Shown: positions 21,985-36,798, counted from the first letter of the stretch. The stretch is DNA of 64,000 nt from an uncultured Aliivibrio sp. (GCF_946479765.1 NZ_CAMLHO010000008.1:23671-87670), one strand, 5' to 3'. Translations and numbers: made by a program. Notes: generated by a model not told the origin, from the sequence alone.

Positions 21985-22712
21985 GTTCAATTTTACTTGG
22001 TGTCAATATCGATCACGTAGCCACTCTTCGTAATGCAAGAGGGACTAAATACCCAGATCCAGTGCACGCTGCTGAAATTGCAGAGCGTGCAGGCGCTGCC
22101 GGTATTACGATTCATCTACGTGAAGACCGTCGTCATATAAAAGATCGTGATGTGCGAATTTTACGTGAAACGCTGCAAACACGAATGAATTTAGAAATGG
22201 CAGTGACGGATGAAATGATCGCTATTGCATTAGAAACACAACCTGAGTTTGTTTGTCTTGTGCCAGAAAAGCGTGAAGAGTTAACCACTGAAGGTGGTCT
22301 GAATGTTGTTGGTCAACTTGAGAAAGTAAAAACAGCAACTCAAACGCTATCAAAAGCAGGAATTAAAGTGTCTCTGTTTATTGATGCCGATAAAGATCAG
22401 ATCGATGCTGCTGTTGAGTGCGGAGCTCCATTTATTGAACTTCATACTGGTGCGTATGCGGATGCCGAGACAGAAGAAGCGCAACAAGGCGAATTGAAAA
22501 AAATTGCGGCAGGTGCAAGTTATGCTGTATCTAAAGGTTTAATTGTTAATGCTGGTCACGGTTTGACATATCATAACGTTGAAGCGATTGCTGCTCTACC
22601 AGAAATCTATGAATTAAACATCGGTCACTCTATTATGGGGCGAGCAGTGTTTGATGGTTTAGAAAAAGCGGTTTCGGATATGCACCGTATTATGCTTGGT
22701 GCTCGTAAGTAA
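21981..22712 (+). CDS. pdxJ: Pyridoxine 5'-phosphate synthase
   Basis: [40 protein letters not shown]. Confidence 0.98.
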   Translation: MSSILLGVNIDHVATLRNARGTKYPDPVHAAEIAERAGAAGITIHLREDRRHIKDRDVRILRETLQTRMNLEMAVTDEMIAIALETQPEFVCLVPEKREELTTEGGLNVVGQLEKVKTATQTLSKAGIKVSLFIDADKDQIDAAVECGAPFIELHTGAYADAETEEAQQGELKKIAAGASYAVSKGLIVNAGHGLTYHNVEAIAALPEIYELNIGHSIMGRAVFDGLEKAVSDMHRIMLGARK

Positions 22713-23092
22713 TGGCAATTATAGGTATTGGGACTGATATCGCTGAAATAGAAAGGGTAGAAAAAGCCCTTTCTCGTTCAGGAGATACGTTCGCTGAGCG
22801 CATCTTGAGCGTATCTGAATTTGAAAAATATCAAACCTTAAAGCAAAAAGGACGTTTTTTAGCTAAACGTTTTGCAGCAAAAGAAGCTGCCTCTAAAGCG
22901 CTTGGCACCGGCATCGCTCATGGTGTTACCTTCCATGATTTTACTATTTCTAATGATGAAAATGGTAAACCCTTCTTAATACTATCAGGTAAGGCGCTTG
23001 AGCTTTCTATGGCCCGTGATATCGTACATACACACCTTACTATCTCTGATGAGCGGCATTATGCGGTAGCCACCGTTATCTTTGAGTCTTAG
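22712..23092 (+). CDS. acpS: Holo-[acyl-carrier-protein] synthase
   Basis: [38 protein letters not shown]. Confidence 0.97.
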   Translation: MAIIGIGTDIAEIERVEKALSRSGDTFAERILSVSEFEKYQTLKQKGRFLAKRFAAKEAASKALGTGIAHGVTFHDFTISNDENGKPFLILSGKALELSMARDIVHTHLTISDERHYAVATVIFES

Positions 23093-23136
23093 TTATATGT
23101 CGTATCTAAGTTTGTGTTTATTTATACGCTAATTGA

Positions 23137-25929
23137 TTAGTTTATTATTCGTTGTGCCGCTTTGGTCACTTTTTTCATTTCATCTTGAAGTTCAAACAGT
23201 TCAGGTTCGATATCCTCTATCGATTGATCTTGTCGTAATGCAGTTTCGAGTAAATTACACAGTTGTTTTAATCGTGGAACACCACAATACGAGCTACTGC
23301 CATGCAGTTTATGTATGTGCAGGCAAAGCTCTTCAGTTGAAGAATTACCCTCAAGAGCTTTTTCAATCCAACCATCAACTTCGGGAATAAATTCCACCAA
23401 CATTTTCAGCATCTCTTTGGCGAGGTCTTCTTTCCCAGCGGATTGTTTTAATGCCGCCCCCCAATCGATACTTCCCGGATCATTACTTGTTGTTTTTTCA
23501 ATGTGAGGTTCTGGAACTATATTAGGTAAAATGTTTATTTTTTTAGCATCAGTTATTTCTGTTAATGGACTCCAATGAATAATGACTTGTTGAAGAACAT
23601 GCTCTTCAATCGGTTTTGTTAAATAATCATCCATCCCTTCATTAATCAGTCGTTCTCGCTCACCAGCCATTGCATGAGCAGTTACAGCAACAATAGGAGT
23701 TTGTGCATTCAACAGTGTTTTACGGATCTCCTGGCAAGCCATAACGCCATCCATTTTCGGCATTTGGATATCCATTAAAATAATATCAAACTTTTGCTCT
23801 GTGGCTTGTTGGACTGCGTCGATACCATTTTCACACGTAACAACCGTTTCAACTTGCTCATACAAAAGCGCAGAAATAAGTTTGAGATTGGCTGGGTTAT
23901 CATCTACTGCCATCACTTTAATTGGTAATCGTTGAGGGAGAGGAACATGCGACGCCATTAAATTAGGAAGAGCAGGGGTAGCTTCAGATTGAGTCGAAAT
24001 AAGTAATGCATCCAACAGTTTTTTCTTAGCGAATGGCTTAGATAAACACGTAATTGTTGAGTGCTGATTAAGTTCTTCAGTCAGGGCAAGTTCAGTACTT
24101 GGTAAGCCAACAATGACAGTTGGACAGTAAGGAATTAATTTTTCTGATATGGTTTGTAATGATTCAGTGGTCGGTTTTGAGGTCGAACTTAAGCTGATCA
24201 GAGCAAAATCATGTGGTTCTATTGTGCCAGGTAATGTAGAGCTATAAGTAACAAACATACCATGATGGATTAATTGTTTTTGTAGAATAGAGGCAGATTG
24301 CATGTTTGGTTCGATTAATAATAACCTTTTACTTTCCAGTTGAGAGACATCAATTTCATCAATCATCGGGAGTTCAGTCGAGTTCATTTTAATTGTAAAC
24401 CAGAAGGTCGAACCTTGGTGTAAACGGCTGTTTAACCCAATGTCACCTCCCATTTGAGCGACCAATTTTTGTGTGATAACCAAGCCTAAACCAGTACCTC
24501 CATAACGTCGTGAAATACTGGCATCAGCTTGACTGAAGGCTTGGAAAAGTTGTGCTTGTTGGCGTTCAGAAATCCCAATACCCGTATCTCGTACGACAAA
24601 TTGAAGTTCGATACTATCATCATGAAGATGTTTTAGCTCAACTGAAATATCGATATTGCCTTTCTCAGTAAATTTAATAGAGTTACCAACCAAGTTATTT
24701 AGCACCTGTTGGATACGTAGTGGGTCGCCAATTAATCCAGAGGGAACACGCGGGTCAATTTTAAGAGTGATCTCTAACCCTTTCTCATGAGCACTTGGTG
24801 CTAGAAGGCTAACCATCTCATCAAGGCTGTCTTGAAAATTAAACGGTAAATTTTCAAGCAATAACTTACCTGCTTCAAGTTTAGAGAAATCAAGAATGTC
24901 ATTAATGATAGTTAATAAGTTATTGGCTGAACGTTCAATGGTTTGTAGGTAATCTGTTTGATTATTAGATAGTGACGTTTTTAGCATTTGACGAGTAAAG
25001 CCAATCACCCCATTTAATGGTGTTCTTAGTTCGTGCGACATGTTTGCTAAGAACTCTGATTTAACTCGAGCGGCTTCTTGTGCGCGTTTTTTAGCAATAT
25101 CTAATTCTACGTTTTGGATCTCTAGCTGTTCTAAGGTTTCCCGCAAATCAGAAGTGGCTTGGTCGATACTTTGTTGCATCTCTACATGATATTCAGACAA
25201 AGAAATCGCCATGGCATTGATACCATTTTTAAGCGTATCTAGTTCTCCATGTAATGTATTCTCTATACGCACATTCAAGTGGCCGCGGCGAATACGGTCA
25301 ACCACGCTTACCATGTGTGAAATAGGTTGTGTTACATCTTGCATTAAGCGATAGGCAAAAACACCCGATAAACTTAGACCAAGGAAAAGAACAATTAAGG
25401 CTGAGAATATTTCTTGATATTGCTGTAATCGTAAACTGGATAAATCCAATTCAATAGCAATATAGCCCAAGGGTTCATTCATATGAGAGGAATCAAAATT
25501 TACAGAAAACTGGCCTTCAGGAAGGATCGGCGTTCGTAATATTAAAGACTCACCTTGAAAGGAGATATTAAGTAATAGAGGGATCGGCTTATCTTTTGGG
25601 AACGTAAGGCTTTCAAAATTAGGATGGAAGTTAGAGGTAACAAACAATTCATGATGTTCATCAAATACGGCAATACTGCGAACAATTTTAGAATGTTTTC
25701 GATGCGCGTAACTGATCAACCGACGAACCGCTTCTCGGTTTTTACCTGTCATGCCGTACTCACTCGAAATTGCCAATGGCTCGATAATACTCATGCCACT
25801 AGAAATAAGTTGATCTTCCAAATCATTATATCGATTCATGGTAAAGAAACCACTAAGCAGTAAACCGATGATTAATGTTGGCGCTAATGTAAGAGTGATG
25901 ACTCGTGCGCGTAAACCGTATTTTGTCAT
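23137..25929 (-). CDS. barA: Hybrid sensor histidine kinase BarA
   Basis: 930 aa: HAMP, HisKA (FLANMSHELRTPLNGVIGF), HATPase, receiver (DIILMDIQMPKMDG), Hpt (IHKLHGSSSYCGVPRL); divergent to rlmD-relA. Confidence 0.95.
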   Translation of the reverse strand: MTKYGLRARVITLTLAPTLIIGLLLSGFFTMNRYNDLEDQLISSGMSIIEPLAISSEYGMTGKNREAVRRLISYAHRKHSKIVRSIAVFDEHHELFVTSNFHPNFESLTFPKDKPIPLLLNISFQGESLILRTPILPEGQFSVNFDSSHMNEPLGYIAIELDLSSLRLQQYQEIFSALIVLFLGLSLSGVFAYRLMQDVTQPISHMVSVVDRIRRGHLNVRIENTLHGELDTLKNGINAMAISLSEYHVEMQQSIDQATSDLRETLEQLEIQNVELDIAKKRAQEAARVKSEFLANMSHELRTPLNGVIGFTRQMLKTSLSNNQTDYLQTIERSANNLLTIINDILDFSKLEAGKLLLENLPFNFQDSLDEMVSLLAPSAHEKGLEITLKIDPRVPSGLIGDPLRIQQVLNNLVGNSIKFTEKGNIDISVELKHLHDDSIELQFVVRDTGIGISERQQAQLFQAFSQADASISRRYGGTGLGLVITQKLVAQMGGDIGLNSRLHQGSTFWFTIKMNSTELPMIDEIDVSQLESKRLLLIEPNMQSASILQKQLIHHGMFVTYSSTLPGTIEPHDFALISLSSTSKPTTESLQTISEKLIPYCPTVIVGLPSTELALTEELNQHSTITCLSKPFAKKKLLDALLISTQSEATPALPNLMASHVPLPQRLPIKVMAVDDNPANLKLISALLYEQVETVVTCENGIDAVQQATEQKFDIILMDIQMPKMDGVMACQEIRKTLLNAQTPIVAVTAHAMAGERERLINEGMDDYLTKPIEEHVLQQVIIHWSPLTEITDAKKINILPNIVPEPHIEKTTSNDPGSIDWGAALKQSAGKEDLAKEMLKMLVEFIPEVDGWIEKALEGNSSTEELCLHIHKLHGSSSYCGVPRLKQLCNLLETALRQDQSIEDIEPELFELQDEMKKVTKAAQRIIN

Positions 25930-26103
25930 ATTAATTCGTTCTAATTAGCTTCCTTGAGTGCGTAGCTTAATCAAGTTAGGGAATAAGCTCAATTATTCTC
26001 TGTCCAAATCGTAAGCTAAAACGTAAATGAATGACTAATCAAGACTGCATCTTAATGCTGTTTCGGTATAATGACGCTAATTTTGGTAAATCAGGCAATA
26101 ATC

Positions 26104-27420
26104 ATGGCTCAATTCTTCAAAGCAAAAAAGAAAGCTTCAATAAACACTAAGCATCAATCGGTTGATGTGGTTCGATTAGATCATAACGGTGCAGGTATCG
26201 CTTTTGTGGATAAGAAGCCAGTGTTTATCGAAGGTGCTTTACCTGAAGAAAAAACAATTATTCAATTTATCGAACAGAAAAAACAATATTCTCGTGCCAC
26301 TTTAATTAAGTTGACGCAAAAGAGCAGTAAACGCCAAGATCCAATTTGTCAGCATTATCATGAATGTGGTGGTTGTAACTTACAGCACCTACAGCATGAC
26401 GAACAAGTACTGGCTAAAAATAACAAGCTACAAGAGTTAATGCAAAAACAGGGTGTTGAGTGCTGTGAAATGGTTACCCCTATTGTGGCTGGTGAGCAGA
26501 GCTATCGTCGTCGAGCACGCATTAGCTTAATGGTAAACAAACAAACTCATCAACTTGATTTCGGTTTCCGCAAAAAACAAAGTAAAGCCATTGTGAATGT
26601 TCGTCATTGTCCAGTACTGGTTAATGAACTGGATCAACATTTAGAATCGCTATATACCCTACTTAATCAGATGAAAGGTAAGAAACACCTAGGGCATGTA
26701 GAGTTAGTGCAAGCAGATAATGGCAGCGTATTACTGATACGCCACATGGCTGACTTTACTGAAAAAGATCGTCAAGCATTATTTAGCTATTGTGAAGCGC
26801 GTGATTTGATCCTATACCTAATGCCAGAATCCGATGTATTGAATCATGTACATGGAGAAGAACCGTATTATGTGATTGATGGCGTGAAAATTTATTTTAC
26901 ACCGAAAGACTTCATTCAGGTGAACGCATCAATTAACGAAAGCATGGTACATCAGACGCTAAATTGGTTAGGTCTTAAGGCTGATGACCGTGTACTTGAC
27001 CTATTCTGTGGCTTGGGTAACTTCAGTTTACCTCTGGCGAAAAAAGTACAAACGGTTGTTGGTATTGAAGGCGTGGATGAAATGGTTCAACGTGCTCAAT
27101 CGAATGCAAAAAGAAATGAGTTAGATAATGTCACCTTCCATCAAGCGAATTTAGAAGAGCATATTGATACGCAAATGTGGGCTAGCACAAAGTTTACAAA
27201 GATTTTACTTGATCCCGCTAGAGCGGGGGCTGCAGGAGTGATGCAAACTGTGGCAAAATTGAAGCCTCAAACCGTGGTTTATGTATCGTGCAACCCAGCA
27301 ACACTTGCACGCGATAGCCAATTACTTATTCAACACGGTTACAAGCTTACTAGGCTAGGTATGCTTGATATGTTCCCACACACAGGACATTTAGAATCTA
27401 TGGCATTGTTTGAGCGATAA
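26104..27420 (+). CDS. rlmD: 23S rRNA (uracil-1939-C5)-methyltransferase
   Basis: CQHYHECGGCNLQHLQ Fe-S motif; DLFCGLGNFSLPLA; VYVSCNPATLARD. Confidence 0.96.
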   Translation: MAQFFKAKKKASINTKHQSVDVVRLDHNGAGIAFVDKKPVFIEGALPEEKTIIQFIEQKKQYSRATLIKLTQKSSKRQDPICQHYHECGGCNLQHLQHDEQVLAKNNKLQELMQKQGVECCEMVTPIVAGEQSYRRRARISLMVNKQTHQLDFGFRKKQSKAIVNVRHCPVLVNELDQHLESLYTLLNQMKGKKHLGHVELVQADNGSVLLIRHMADFTEKDRQALFSYCEARDLILYLMPESDVLNHVHGEEPYYVIDGVKIYFTPKDFIQVNASINESMVHQTLNWLGLKADDRVLDLFCGLGNFSLPLAKKVQTVVGIEGVDEMVQRAQSNAKRNELDNVTFHQANLEEHIDTQMWASTKFTKILLDPARAGAAGVMQTVAKLKPQTVVYVSCNPATLARDSQLLIQHGYKLTRLGMLDMFPHTGHLESMALFER

Positions 27421-27485
27421 CTGAATACCAGTGCGCTCAATGGAGTCAAAAGAATCATTATAAAATTGGATTATAGGAAACGGAC

Positions 27486-29723
27486 ATGGTCGCAGTTCGC
27501 GGAGCACATCTTAAGGAAAATGAAGAGTTCGAGTTAGGTGAATGGATCACCAGCCTTGAACAAGATAAAAACACCTCAAAAAAACTGACAGAGGTGTATA
27601 AGCAATGTGAAGAGCTAGTTGCTTCTCATAAAGAAGGACAGCTCTTGCTATGGCGTGGACGTGAGATGATCGAAATTTTGATCACCTTAAGTATGGACAA
27701 GCCAACACTTATTGCTGCTCAGTTATTCCCTTTGGTTTCATCTGGTGTTCTAGACAGAGAAGCGTTAACTGAGAATTACAATAAAGAAATTGAAAAATTG
27801 ATCGATGGCGTTGAAGAGATGGACGCGATTGGTCAACTAAATGCCTCTGTTGATGCAGAATCAACCTCTTCTCAAGTGGATAACATTCGTCGAATGCTAC
27901 TTGCTATGGTGGATGACTTCCGCTGTGTGATTATTAAATTAGCGGAGCGTATTTGTAATCTACGTGAAGTGAAAAATGAATCAGACGAAATCCGTCGAGC
28001 GGCAGCTAAAGAGTGTAATAACTTATACGCACCATTGGCGAACCGTTTAGGTATTGGACAGTTAAAATGGGAAATAGAAGATTACTCTTTCCGTTATCAG
28101 CATCCAGATACCTATAAAAAAATCGCTAAGCAATTGTCAGAGAGACGCATTGTTCGTGAGCAATACATCGACGATTTTGTCACTGGTTTAAGTGATGAAA
28201 TGGCAGGATACAACATCAATGCAGAAGTGAGTGGGCGTCCAAAACACATCTACAGCATTTGGCGTAAAATGCAGAAAAAAAGCTTGGCATTTGATGAGCT
28301 ATTTGATGTGCGTGCCGTTCGTATTATTGCTGACAAACTGCAAGATTGTTATGCCGCTCTTGGGGTTGTGCACACTAAATTTAAGCACTTACCAAGTGAG
28401 TTTGATGATTACGTCGCAAACCCAAAACCTAATGGTTACCAATCGATACATACTGTCGTATTGGGCCCTGAAGGGAAAACTATTGAGATCCAGATCCGAA
28501 CCAAGGATATGCACGAAGACTCCGAGTTAGGGGTTGCTGCACACTGGAAGTACAAGGAGGGCGCATCGAGCAACAGCCGCAGTGGTTACGATGAAAAAAT
28601 CACTTGGTTACGTAAACTGCTTGATTGGCAAGAAGAGATGTCAGACTCTGGTGAAATGCTGGATGAATTGCGAAGCCAAGTATTTGATGACCGAGTTTAT
28701 GCCTTTACCCCGCGTGGTGATGTGATTGATCTACCTATGGGTGCAACACCATTAGATTTTGCCTACCATATTCACTCAGAAGTAGGTCATCGTTGTATAG
28801 GTGCAAAAGTAGCAGGGCGAATCGTTCCATTTACGCATCAGCTAACCATGGGTGATCAGGTAGAGATCATTACCCAGAAAGAACCGAATCCATCGCGAGA
28901 TTGGTTAAATCCAACATTAGGCTTTGTTAATTCAGGTCGTGCTCGTGCAAAGATCAATGCGTGGTTTAGAAAACAGAGCCGAGAGAAGAACCTTGATGCA
29001 GGTAAAGAGATCCTAGAAGTTGAACTAGCAAAAATTGGAGGCACATTAAAAGATGCTGAGCGATATGCGTTGAAGCGTTTTAATGTTAATTCAACCGATG
29101 AGTTATTTGCTGGTGTGGGTAGTGGTGATCTTCGGATTAACCAAGTGATTAATCATATTAATGCGTTAATCAATAAACCAACAGCAGAACAAGAAGATCA
29201 AAAAGCATTAGCGCAACTGCAAGAGTCGGAAGCCAAAGCACAAGCACAAGCTCAACTTCAAAATAAGAAACGTAATGATGCCGTGGTGGTGGAAGGGGTT
29301 GATAATTTAATGACCCATCTTGCCCGTTGTTGTCAGCCGATCCCTGGAGATCCAATTTCAGGTTATATTACTCAAGGGCGTGGTATTTCAGTACACCGCA
29401 GCGATTGTGACCAACTTAATGAACTGCGCCATCATGCGTCAGAACGTATAATAGATACGGTATGGGGCAGTGGTTTCGCCGGGTCGTACATCTTAACATT
29501 GCGTATTACAGCAATGGACCGTTCAGGTTTATTAAAAGATCTAACTAGTTTGTTTGCCAATGAAAAAGTAAAAGTATCAGGGATGAAAAGTCGTAATGAT
29601 CATAAAAAACAACTGACGATCATGGATTTTGATCTTGAGGTTTTTAACGCAGATATTCTTGGTCGATTGCTAACACGTGTGGAGCAAGTAAAAGACGTAA
29701 TAGAAGCGATACGATTATCGTAA
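27486..29723 (+). CDS. relA: (p)ppGpp synthetase I RelA
   Basis: 745 aa; synthetase YQSIHTVVLGPEGKTIEIQIRTKDMHEDSELGVAAHWKYKEG, TGS and ACT domains. Confidence 0.97.
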   Translation: MVAVRGAHLKENEEFELGEWITSLEQDKNTSKKLTEVYKQCEELVASHKEGQLLLWRGREMIEILITLSMDKPTLIAAQLFPLVSSGVLDREALTENYNKEIEKLIDGVEEMDAIGQLNASVDAESTSSQVDNIRRMLLAMVDDFRCVIIKLAERICNLREVKNESDEIRRAAAKECNNLYAPLANRLGIGQLKWEIEDYSFRYQHPDTYKKIAKQLSERRIVREQYIDDFVTGLSDEMAGYNINAEVSGRPKHIYSIWRKMQKKSLAFDELFDVRAVRIIADKLQDCYAALGVVHTKFKHLPSEFDDYVANPKPNGYQSIHTVVLGPEGKTIEIQIRTKDMHEDSELGVAAHWKYKEGASSNSRSGYDEKITWLRKLLDWQEEMSDSGEMLDELRSQVFDDRVYAFTPRGDVIDLPMGATPLDFAYHIHSEVGHRCIGAKVAGRIVPFTHQLTMGDQVEIITQKEPNPSRDWLNPTLGFVNSGRARAKINAWFRKQSREKNLDAGKEILEVELAKIGGTLKDAERYALKRFNVNSTDELFAGVGSGDLRINQVINHINALINKPTAEQEDQKALAQLQESEAKAQAQAQLQNKKRNDAVVVEGVDNLMTHLARCCQPIPGDPISGYITQGRGISVHRSDCDQLNELRHHASERIIDTVWGSGFAGSYILTLRITAMDRSGLLKDLTSLFANEKVKVSGMKSRNDHKKQLTIMDFDLEVFNADILGRLLTRVEQVKDVIEAIRLS

Positions 29724-29783
29724 TAAAATAAACGAATAACTTTTATTTTAAGTTGTTGATTAATAACAAAAATACATTTAAAA

Positions 29784-29817
29784 ACCGAATGTTATTTATA
29801 ACATTCGGTTTTTTTTT
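29784..29817 (+). terminator. Intrinsic terminator after relA
   Basis: ACCGAATGTTATTTATAACATTCGGTTTTTTTTT. Confidence 0.93.
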
Positions 29818-29828
29818 GAAAAAAAATC

Positions 29829-29855
29829 TCAAGTTTTAAAATGTCAGGCCGTAAA
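29829..29855 (+). promoter_or_regulatory. Sigma-28 (FliA) type promoter for the flagellin gene
   Basis: TCAAGTTT-N11-GCCGTAAA; consensus TAAAGTTT-N11-GCCGATAA. Confidence 0.75.
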
Positions 29856-29926
29856 TAAATGTATCAACGATGAATTATAGGCTTCTTATCCTATAACAAT
29901 AAATGAAGCCGACCGGAGCACACATT

Positions 29927-31060
29927 ATGTCAATTTCAGTAAATACAAACATCTCAGCAATGACAGCACAACGTTACATGAATAATGCAACTGCTGCTCA
30001 AACTGATTCAATGGAGAAATTGTCTTCAGGTTCAAAAATCAACAGCGCTGCTGATGATGCTTCTGGTCTGCAAATTTCAAATCGTATGACAGCACAAACT
30101 CGTGGCTTGGACGTAGCTGTTCGAAATGCCAATGAGGGTATGTCAATGGCACAAACGGCTGAAGGCGCAATGAAAGAAACAACAAACGTACTTCAACGTT
30201 TACGTGACTTATCACTACAATCTTCAAACGGCTCAAATACTGATGCTGATCGCCAAGCAATGCAAGAAGAAGCAAGTTCATTAACTGATGAACTGAACCG
30301 TATTGCAGAGACTACATCTTTTGGTGGCACTCGCTTAATTAACGGTGAGTTTGGTACAAAATCTTTCCAAATTGGTGCTGATTCAGGTGAAGCAGTGGCA
30401 ATGACACTAAACAGCATGCGTGCTGATGAATCAACAATGGGTGGCAAATCTTACTTTGCAGAAGAAGGTCGTGATATCAACTGGACTGTGGGTAAAGAAA
30501 ATACGCAATTCAATGTGACATACAATGATAAGAGTGGTAACCCTCAAGAAATCAACATCTCAGCAAAATCGGGTGATGATATTGAAGAGTTAGCGACTTA
30601 CATTAATGGCCAGACAAACGAGCTAAGCGCTTCGGTTACTGAAGATGGCGTGCTTCAAGTATTCATGTCAGGTGAAACAATCTCTTCACCATTAGAGTTC
30701 AATGGTTCGCTAGCAAATGAATTAAAAATGGGTGGCGAGTCAGACGACACGGTTGCTTCAATGAGTTTGACTACTGTTGGTGGCGCACAGCGTTCAATTG
30801 ATGTTATTGATGCTGCACTAGAATACGTTGATGGTAATCGTGCTTCATTAGGTGCTTTCCAAAACCGTTTTGAAAGCGCGGTTAAAAACCTAACAAACAT
30901 TAACGAAAATATCACTGATTCTAATAGCCAAATTAAAGACACAGATTTTGCGAAAGAAACAACAAACTTAACTAAGACGCAAATTTTAAGTCAATCAAGC
31001 TCGTCAATTCTTGCACAAGCAAAACAAGCACCAAACATGGCAATGAGCTTATTAGGCTAA
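29927..31060 (+). CDS. Flagellin (orphan copy between relA and mazG)
   Basis: [54 protein letters not shown]...; C-term [29 protein letters not shown]. Confidence 0.96.
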   Translation: MSISVNTNISAMTAQRYMNNATAAQTDSMEKLSSGSKINSAADDASGLQISNRMTAQTRGLDVAVRNANEGMSMAQTAEGAMKETTNVLQRLRDLSLQSSNGSNTDADRQAMQEEASSLTDELNRIAETTSFGGTRLINGEFGTKSFQIGADSGEAVAMTLNSMRADESTMGGKSYFAEEGRDINWTVGKENTQFNVTYNDKSGNPQEINISAKSGDDIEELATYINGQTNELSASVTEDGVLQVFMSGETISSPLEFNGSLANELKMGGESDDTVASMSLTTVGGAQRSIDVIDAALEYVDGNRASLGAFQNRFESAVKNLTNINENITDSNSQIKDTDFAKETTNLTKTQILSQSSSSILAQAKQAPNMAMSLLG

Positions 31061-31101
31061 GATAATAGAAAGCCTTCTTATTTAAGGTGAATGATTTTTT
31101 A

Positions 31102-31135
31102 AAAAGCGATGACTATAATGGTCATCGCTTTTTTT
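31102..31135 (+). terminator. Intrinsic terminator after flagellin gene
   Basis: AAAGCGATGACTATAATGGTCATCGCTTTTTTT. Confidence 0.92.
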
Positions 31136-31157
31136 GTTTTTAATCGCAGGTAAATCT

Positions 31158-31979
31158 ATGACAAGCTCAAATAATCTTGAACAGTTACTTTCCATTATGG
31201 CGCAATTACGTGACAAAGAATCAGGTTGCCCATGGGATAAAAAACAGACGTTTGACTCTATTATTCCTCATACAATAGAAGAGACCTATGAAGTGGTGGA
31301 TGCGATCCATAAAAAGGATTGGAGTAATTTAAAAGAAGAGTTAGGCGATTTATTGTTTCAAGTGATTTTCTATTCTCAAATTGCCAAAGAAGAGCAGTTG
31401 TTTGATTTTAATGATGTACTTGAGACGTTAAATGAAAAGCTAGTTCGTAGGCACCCTCATGTGTTTGGGGATGACGTGTTCTCATCAGAAGAAGAAATAA
31501 CCGCCAATTGGGATAAAGTGAAGCAGCAAGAGCATCGAGATAAGGAAGGATTAGAAGAGGGTAAGCCGCAGCAAGAAAGTATCTTAGATTCAATTCCTAC
31601 AGCGTTACCGGGGTTATTACGAGCAAATAAAATCCAGAAGCAGTGTGCTAAAGTTGGTTTTGATTGGGATGAGCTGCAACCGGTTGCGGATAAAGTGAAT
31701 GAAGAGGTCGCAGAGGTACTTGAAGAGGCGTTCAAAATCCCAAGGGATGAAAAGAAGCTTGAAGAAGAATTGGGCGATTTACTTTTTGCTACTGTAAATT
31801 TTTCTCGTCATTTAGGAAAAAATCCTGAGCAAGCATTGTGTAAAGCAAATGATAAATTTGAGCGCCGTTTTCGTCAAATTGAAGCGAACGTCGCCAAAAA
31901 GAATAAAAAAATACAACAATGTGATTTAAATGAACTAGACTCAGAATGGGAAAATGTGAAGCGAAGCGAGCGGAATTGA
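31158..31979 (+). CDS. mazG: Nucleoside triphosphate pyrophosphohydrolase MazG
   Basis: LRDKESGCPWDKKQTFDSIIPHTIEETYEV; EELGDLLFATVNFSRH. Confidence 0.96.
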   Translation: MTSSNNLEQLLSIMAQLRDKESGCPWDKKQTFDSIIPHTIEETYEVVDAIHKKDWSNLKEELGDLLFQVIFYSQIAKEEQLFDFNDVLETLNEKLVRRHPHVFGDDVFSSEEEITANWDKVKQQEHRDKEGLEEGKPQQESILDSIPTALPGLLRANKIQKQCAKVGFDWDELQPVADKVNEEVAEVLEEAFKIPRDEKKLEEELGDLLFATVNFSRHLGKNPEQALCKANDKFERRFRQIEANVAKKNKKIQQCDLNELDSEWENVKRSERN

Positions 31980-32106
31980 TTTGGAGCAAAAAATAAATCA
32001 ATTAACTGTGATACTTTTCACGTTGTGGCGATAAAGCGGTTCTGGTATATTCATTTCCCGTCCAGATAATATCCATTTTATTCCTCATTACACCAATTTC
32101 AGGTAA

Positions 32107-33750
<1,644 letters not shown>

Positions 33751-33802
33751 TAGGATTTACGGGTAGCTGTCCAATGTTGTGGCAGCTATTTTTAGCTTTT
33801 AA

Positions 33803-35125
<1,323 letters not shown>

Positions 35126-35183
35126 TCTCAATTTTTGAGAATATGACTTAATTCTTTAATCGTTCGATTAGAATTTTGATATA

Positions 35184-35214
35184 AAAACCGTCTCATTTGA
35201 GGCGGTTTTTTTTA
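35184..35214 (+). terminator. Intrinsic terminator after eno
   Basis: AAAACCGTCTCATTTGAGGCGGTTTTTTTT. Confidence 0.9.
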
Positions 35215-35302
35215 TTTCCGTTAGACAGCTAGTGAAGTTCTAATGAGGGGTTGATATAGTTACCCTCAGCTTTTTTATCATTGTCAATTTTCCGGAGTAA
35301 CT

Positions 35303-35587
35303 ATGCGCGCATTGGCCATTTTATTATTAGCCACTTTAGGTTGGCTGCAATATACCTTATGGTTTGGGAAAAATGGGATGTCAGATTACGCACAAGTCTC
35401 AAATGACGTCACATTGCAAGAAGAAGTTAATCAAGGGTTACGTAATCGAAATGAGCAAATGTTTGCTGAAATTGATGACCTTAAAGACGGCTCTGAAGCA
35501 ATTGAAGAACGAGCTCGACATGAGTTGGGAATGATAAAAAAAGGCGAAACTTTTTATCGAATTATTGATGAAGACAGTGAGGGTTAG
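35303..35587 (+). CDS. ftsB: Cell division protein FtsB
   Basis: 94 aa; N-terminal TM then coiled coil; [28 protein letters not shown]. Confidence 0.95.
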   Translation: MRALAILLLATLGWLQYTLWFGKNGMSDYAQVSNDVTLQEEVNQGLRNRNEQMFAEIDDLKDGSEAIEERARHELGMIKKGETFYRIIDEDSEG

Positions 35588-36307
35588 GTGATGACATCTT
35601 TACTTTCTTATTCTATTACTGCCATCGTACCTGCGGCGGGTGTTGGCAGTCGTATGAAAGCTGATCGCCCAAAGCAATATCTATTATTGAATGGAAAAAC
35701 GGTACTAGAGCACACCATTGAGCAATTGTTAGCTTACCCTTTAATCGATAAAGTGATCGTTTCAGTAACCGATGGCGACCCTTATTTTAACGAATTAAAC
35801 ATTGCAAAGGATAAGCGAGTTATTCGAGTGTCCGGTGGCAAAGAGCGTGCAGATTCAGTACTTTCAGGGTTAACTTACGTAAAAGATAATCAATTGAGTG
35901 AATGGGTTATGGTTCACGATGCCGCTCGTCCTTGTATTCGCCATAGTGATATTGAAAAGCTGATTGAAGCCGTGATACCTCACCATGTAGGTGGTATTCT
36001 CGCCTCACCAGTTAGGGATACGATGAAACAAGCGACACTTGATCAACAAATAGAGACAACCATTGATCGCAGTGTTTTGTGGCACGCTTTAACTCCTCAG
36101 CTTTTTACGACTGAACTTTTATATACAGCATTAAAAACAGGGTTAGATAAATCATTCTCAATTACTGATGAATCGTCAGCCATAGAATTAATGGGGTATC
36201 AGCCTAAACTCGTTCAGGGCCGTGCCGATAACCTAAAGATCACCCAACCAGAAGATCTTGATTTAGCTGAGTTCTACCTTCAAAAAATGAAAAAGGAAAC
36301 CAAATAA
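35588..36307 (+). CDS. ispD: 2-C-methyl-D-erythritol 4-phosphate cytidylyltransferase
   Basis: [30 protein letters not shown]. Confidence 0.97.
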   Translation: MMTSLLSYSITAIVPAAGVGSRMKADRPKQYLLLNGKTVLEHTIEQLLAYPLIDKVIVSVTDGDPYFNELNIAKDKRVIRVSGGKERADSVLSGLTYVKDNQLSEWVMVHDAARPCIRHSDIEKLIEAVIPHHVGGILASPVRDTMKQATLDQQIETTIDRSVLWHALTPQLFTTELLYTALKTGLDKSFSITDESSAIELMGYQPKLVQGRADNLKITQPEDLDLAEFYLQKMKKETK

Positions 36308-36783
36308 TGAGAATTGGACACGGATTTGATGTACATAAATTTGGTGGTGAAGGCCCTGTCATTATTGGTGGCGTTAGTGTTCCCTATGATCAAGGTTTGA
36401 TTGCACATTCAGATGGTGATGTTGCATTGCATGCCCTTAGTGATGCATTGCTTGGTGCAATTGCCGAAGGGGATATAGGTCGTCATTTCCCTGATACTGA
36501 TGATAAATGGAAAGGTGCAGATAGTCGTGCCCTATTACGTGATGTCTACCGTCGTGTAAAAGAGAAAGGGTTAGTCTTAGGCAATGCAGACGTTACTATC
36601 ATTGCTCAAGCCCCTAAAATGGCCCCGCATATTCAAGCAATGTGCGCCGCAATTGCAGAAGATTTAGAAACAGAACTTGGTAATGTTAATGTAAAAGCGA
36701 CCACCACAGAGCGTCTCGGTTTTACAGGAAGAAAAGAAGGCATTGCTTGTGAAGCAGTAGTGCTGTTAGTTAACGCATCTTAA
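36307..36783 (+). CDS. ispF: 2-C-methyl-D-erythritol 2,4-cyclodiphosphate synthase
   Basis: [30 protein letters not shown]. Confidence 0.98.
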   Translation: MRIGHGFDVHKFGGEGPVIIGGVSVPYDQGLIAHSDGDVALHALSDALLGAIAEGDIGRHFPDTDDKWKGADSRALLRDVYRRVKEKGLVLGNADVTIIAQAPKMAPHIQAMCAAIAEDLETELGNVNVKATTTERLGFTGRKEGIACEAVVLLVNAS

Positions 36784-36798
36784 TTAGAGATACATTCT

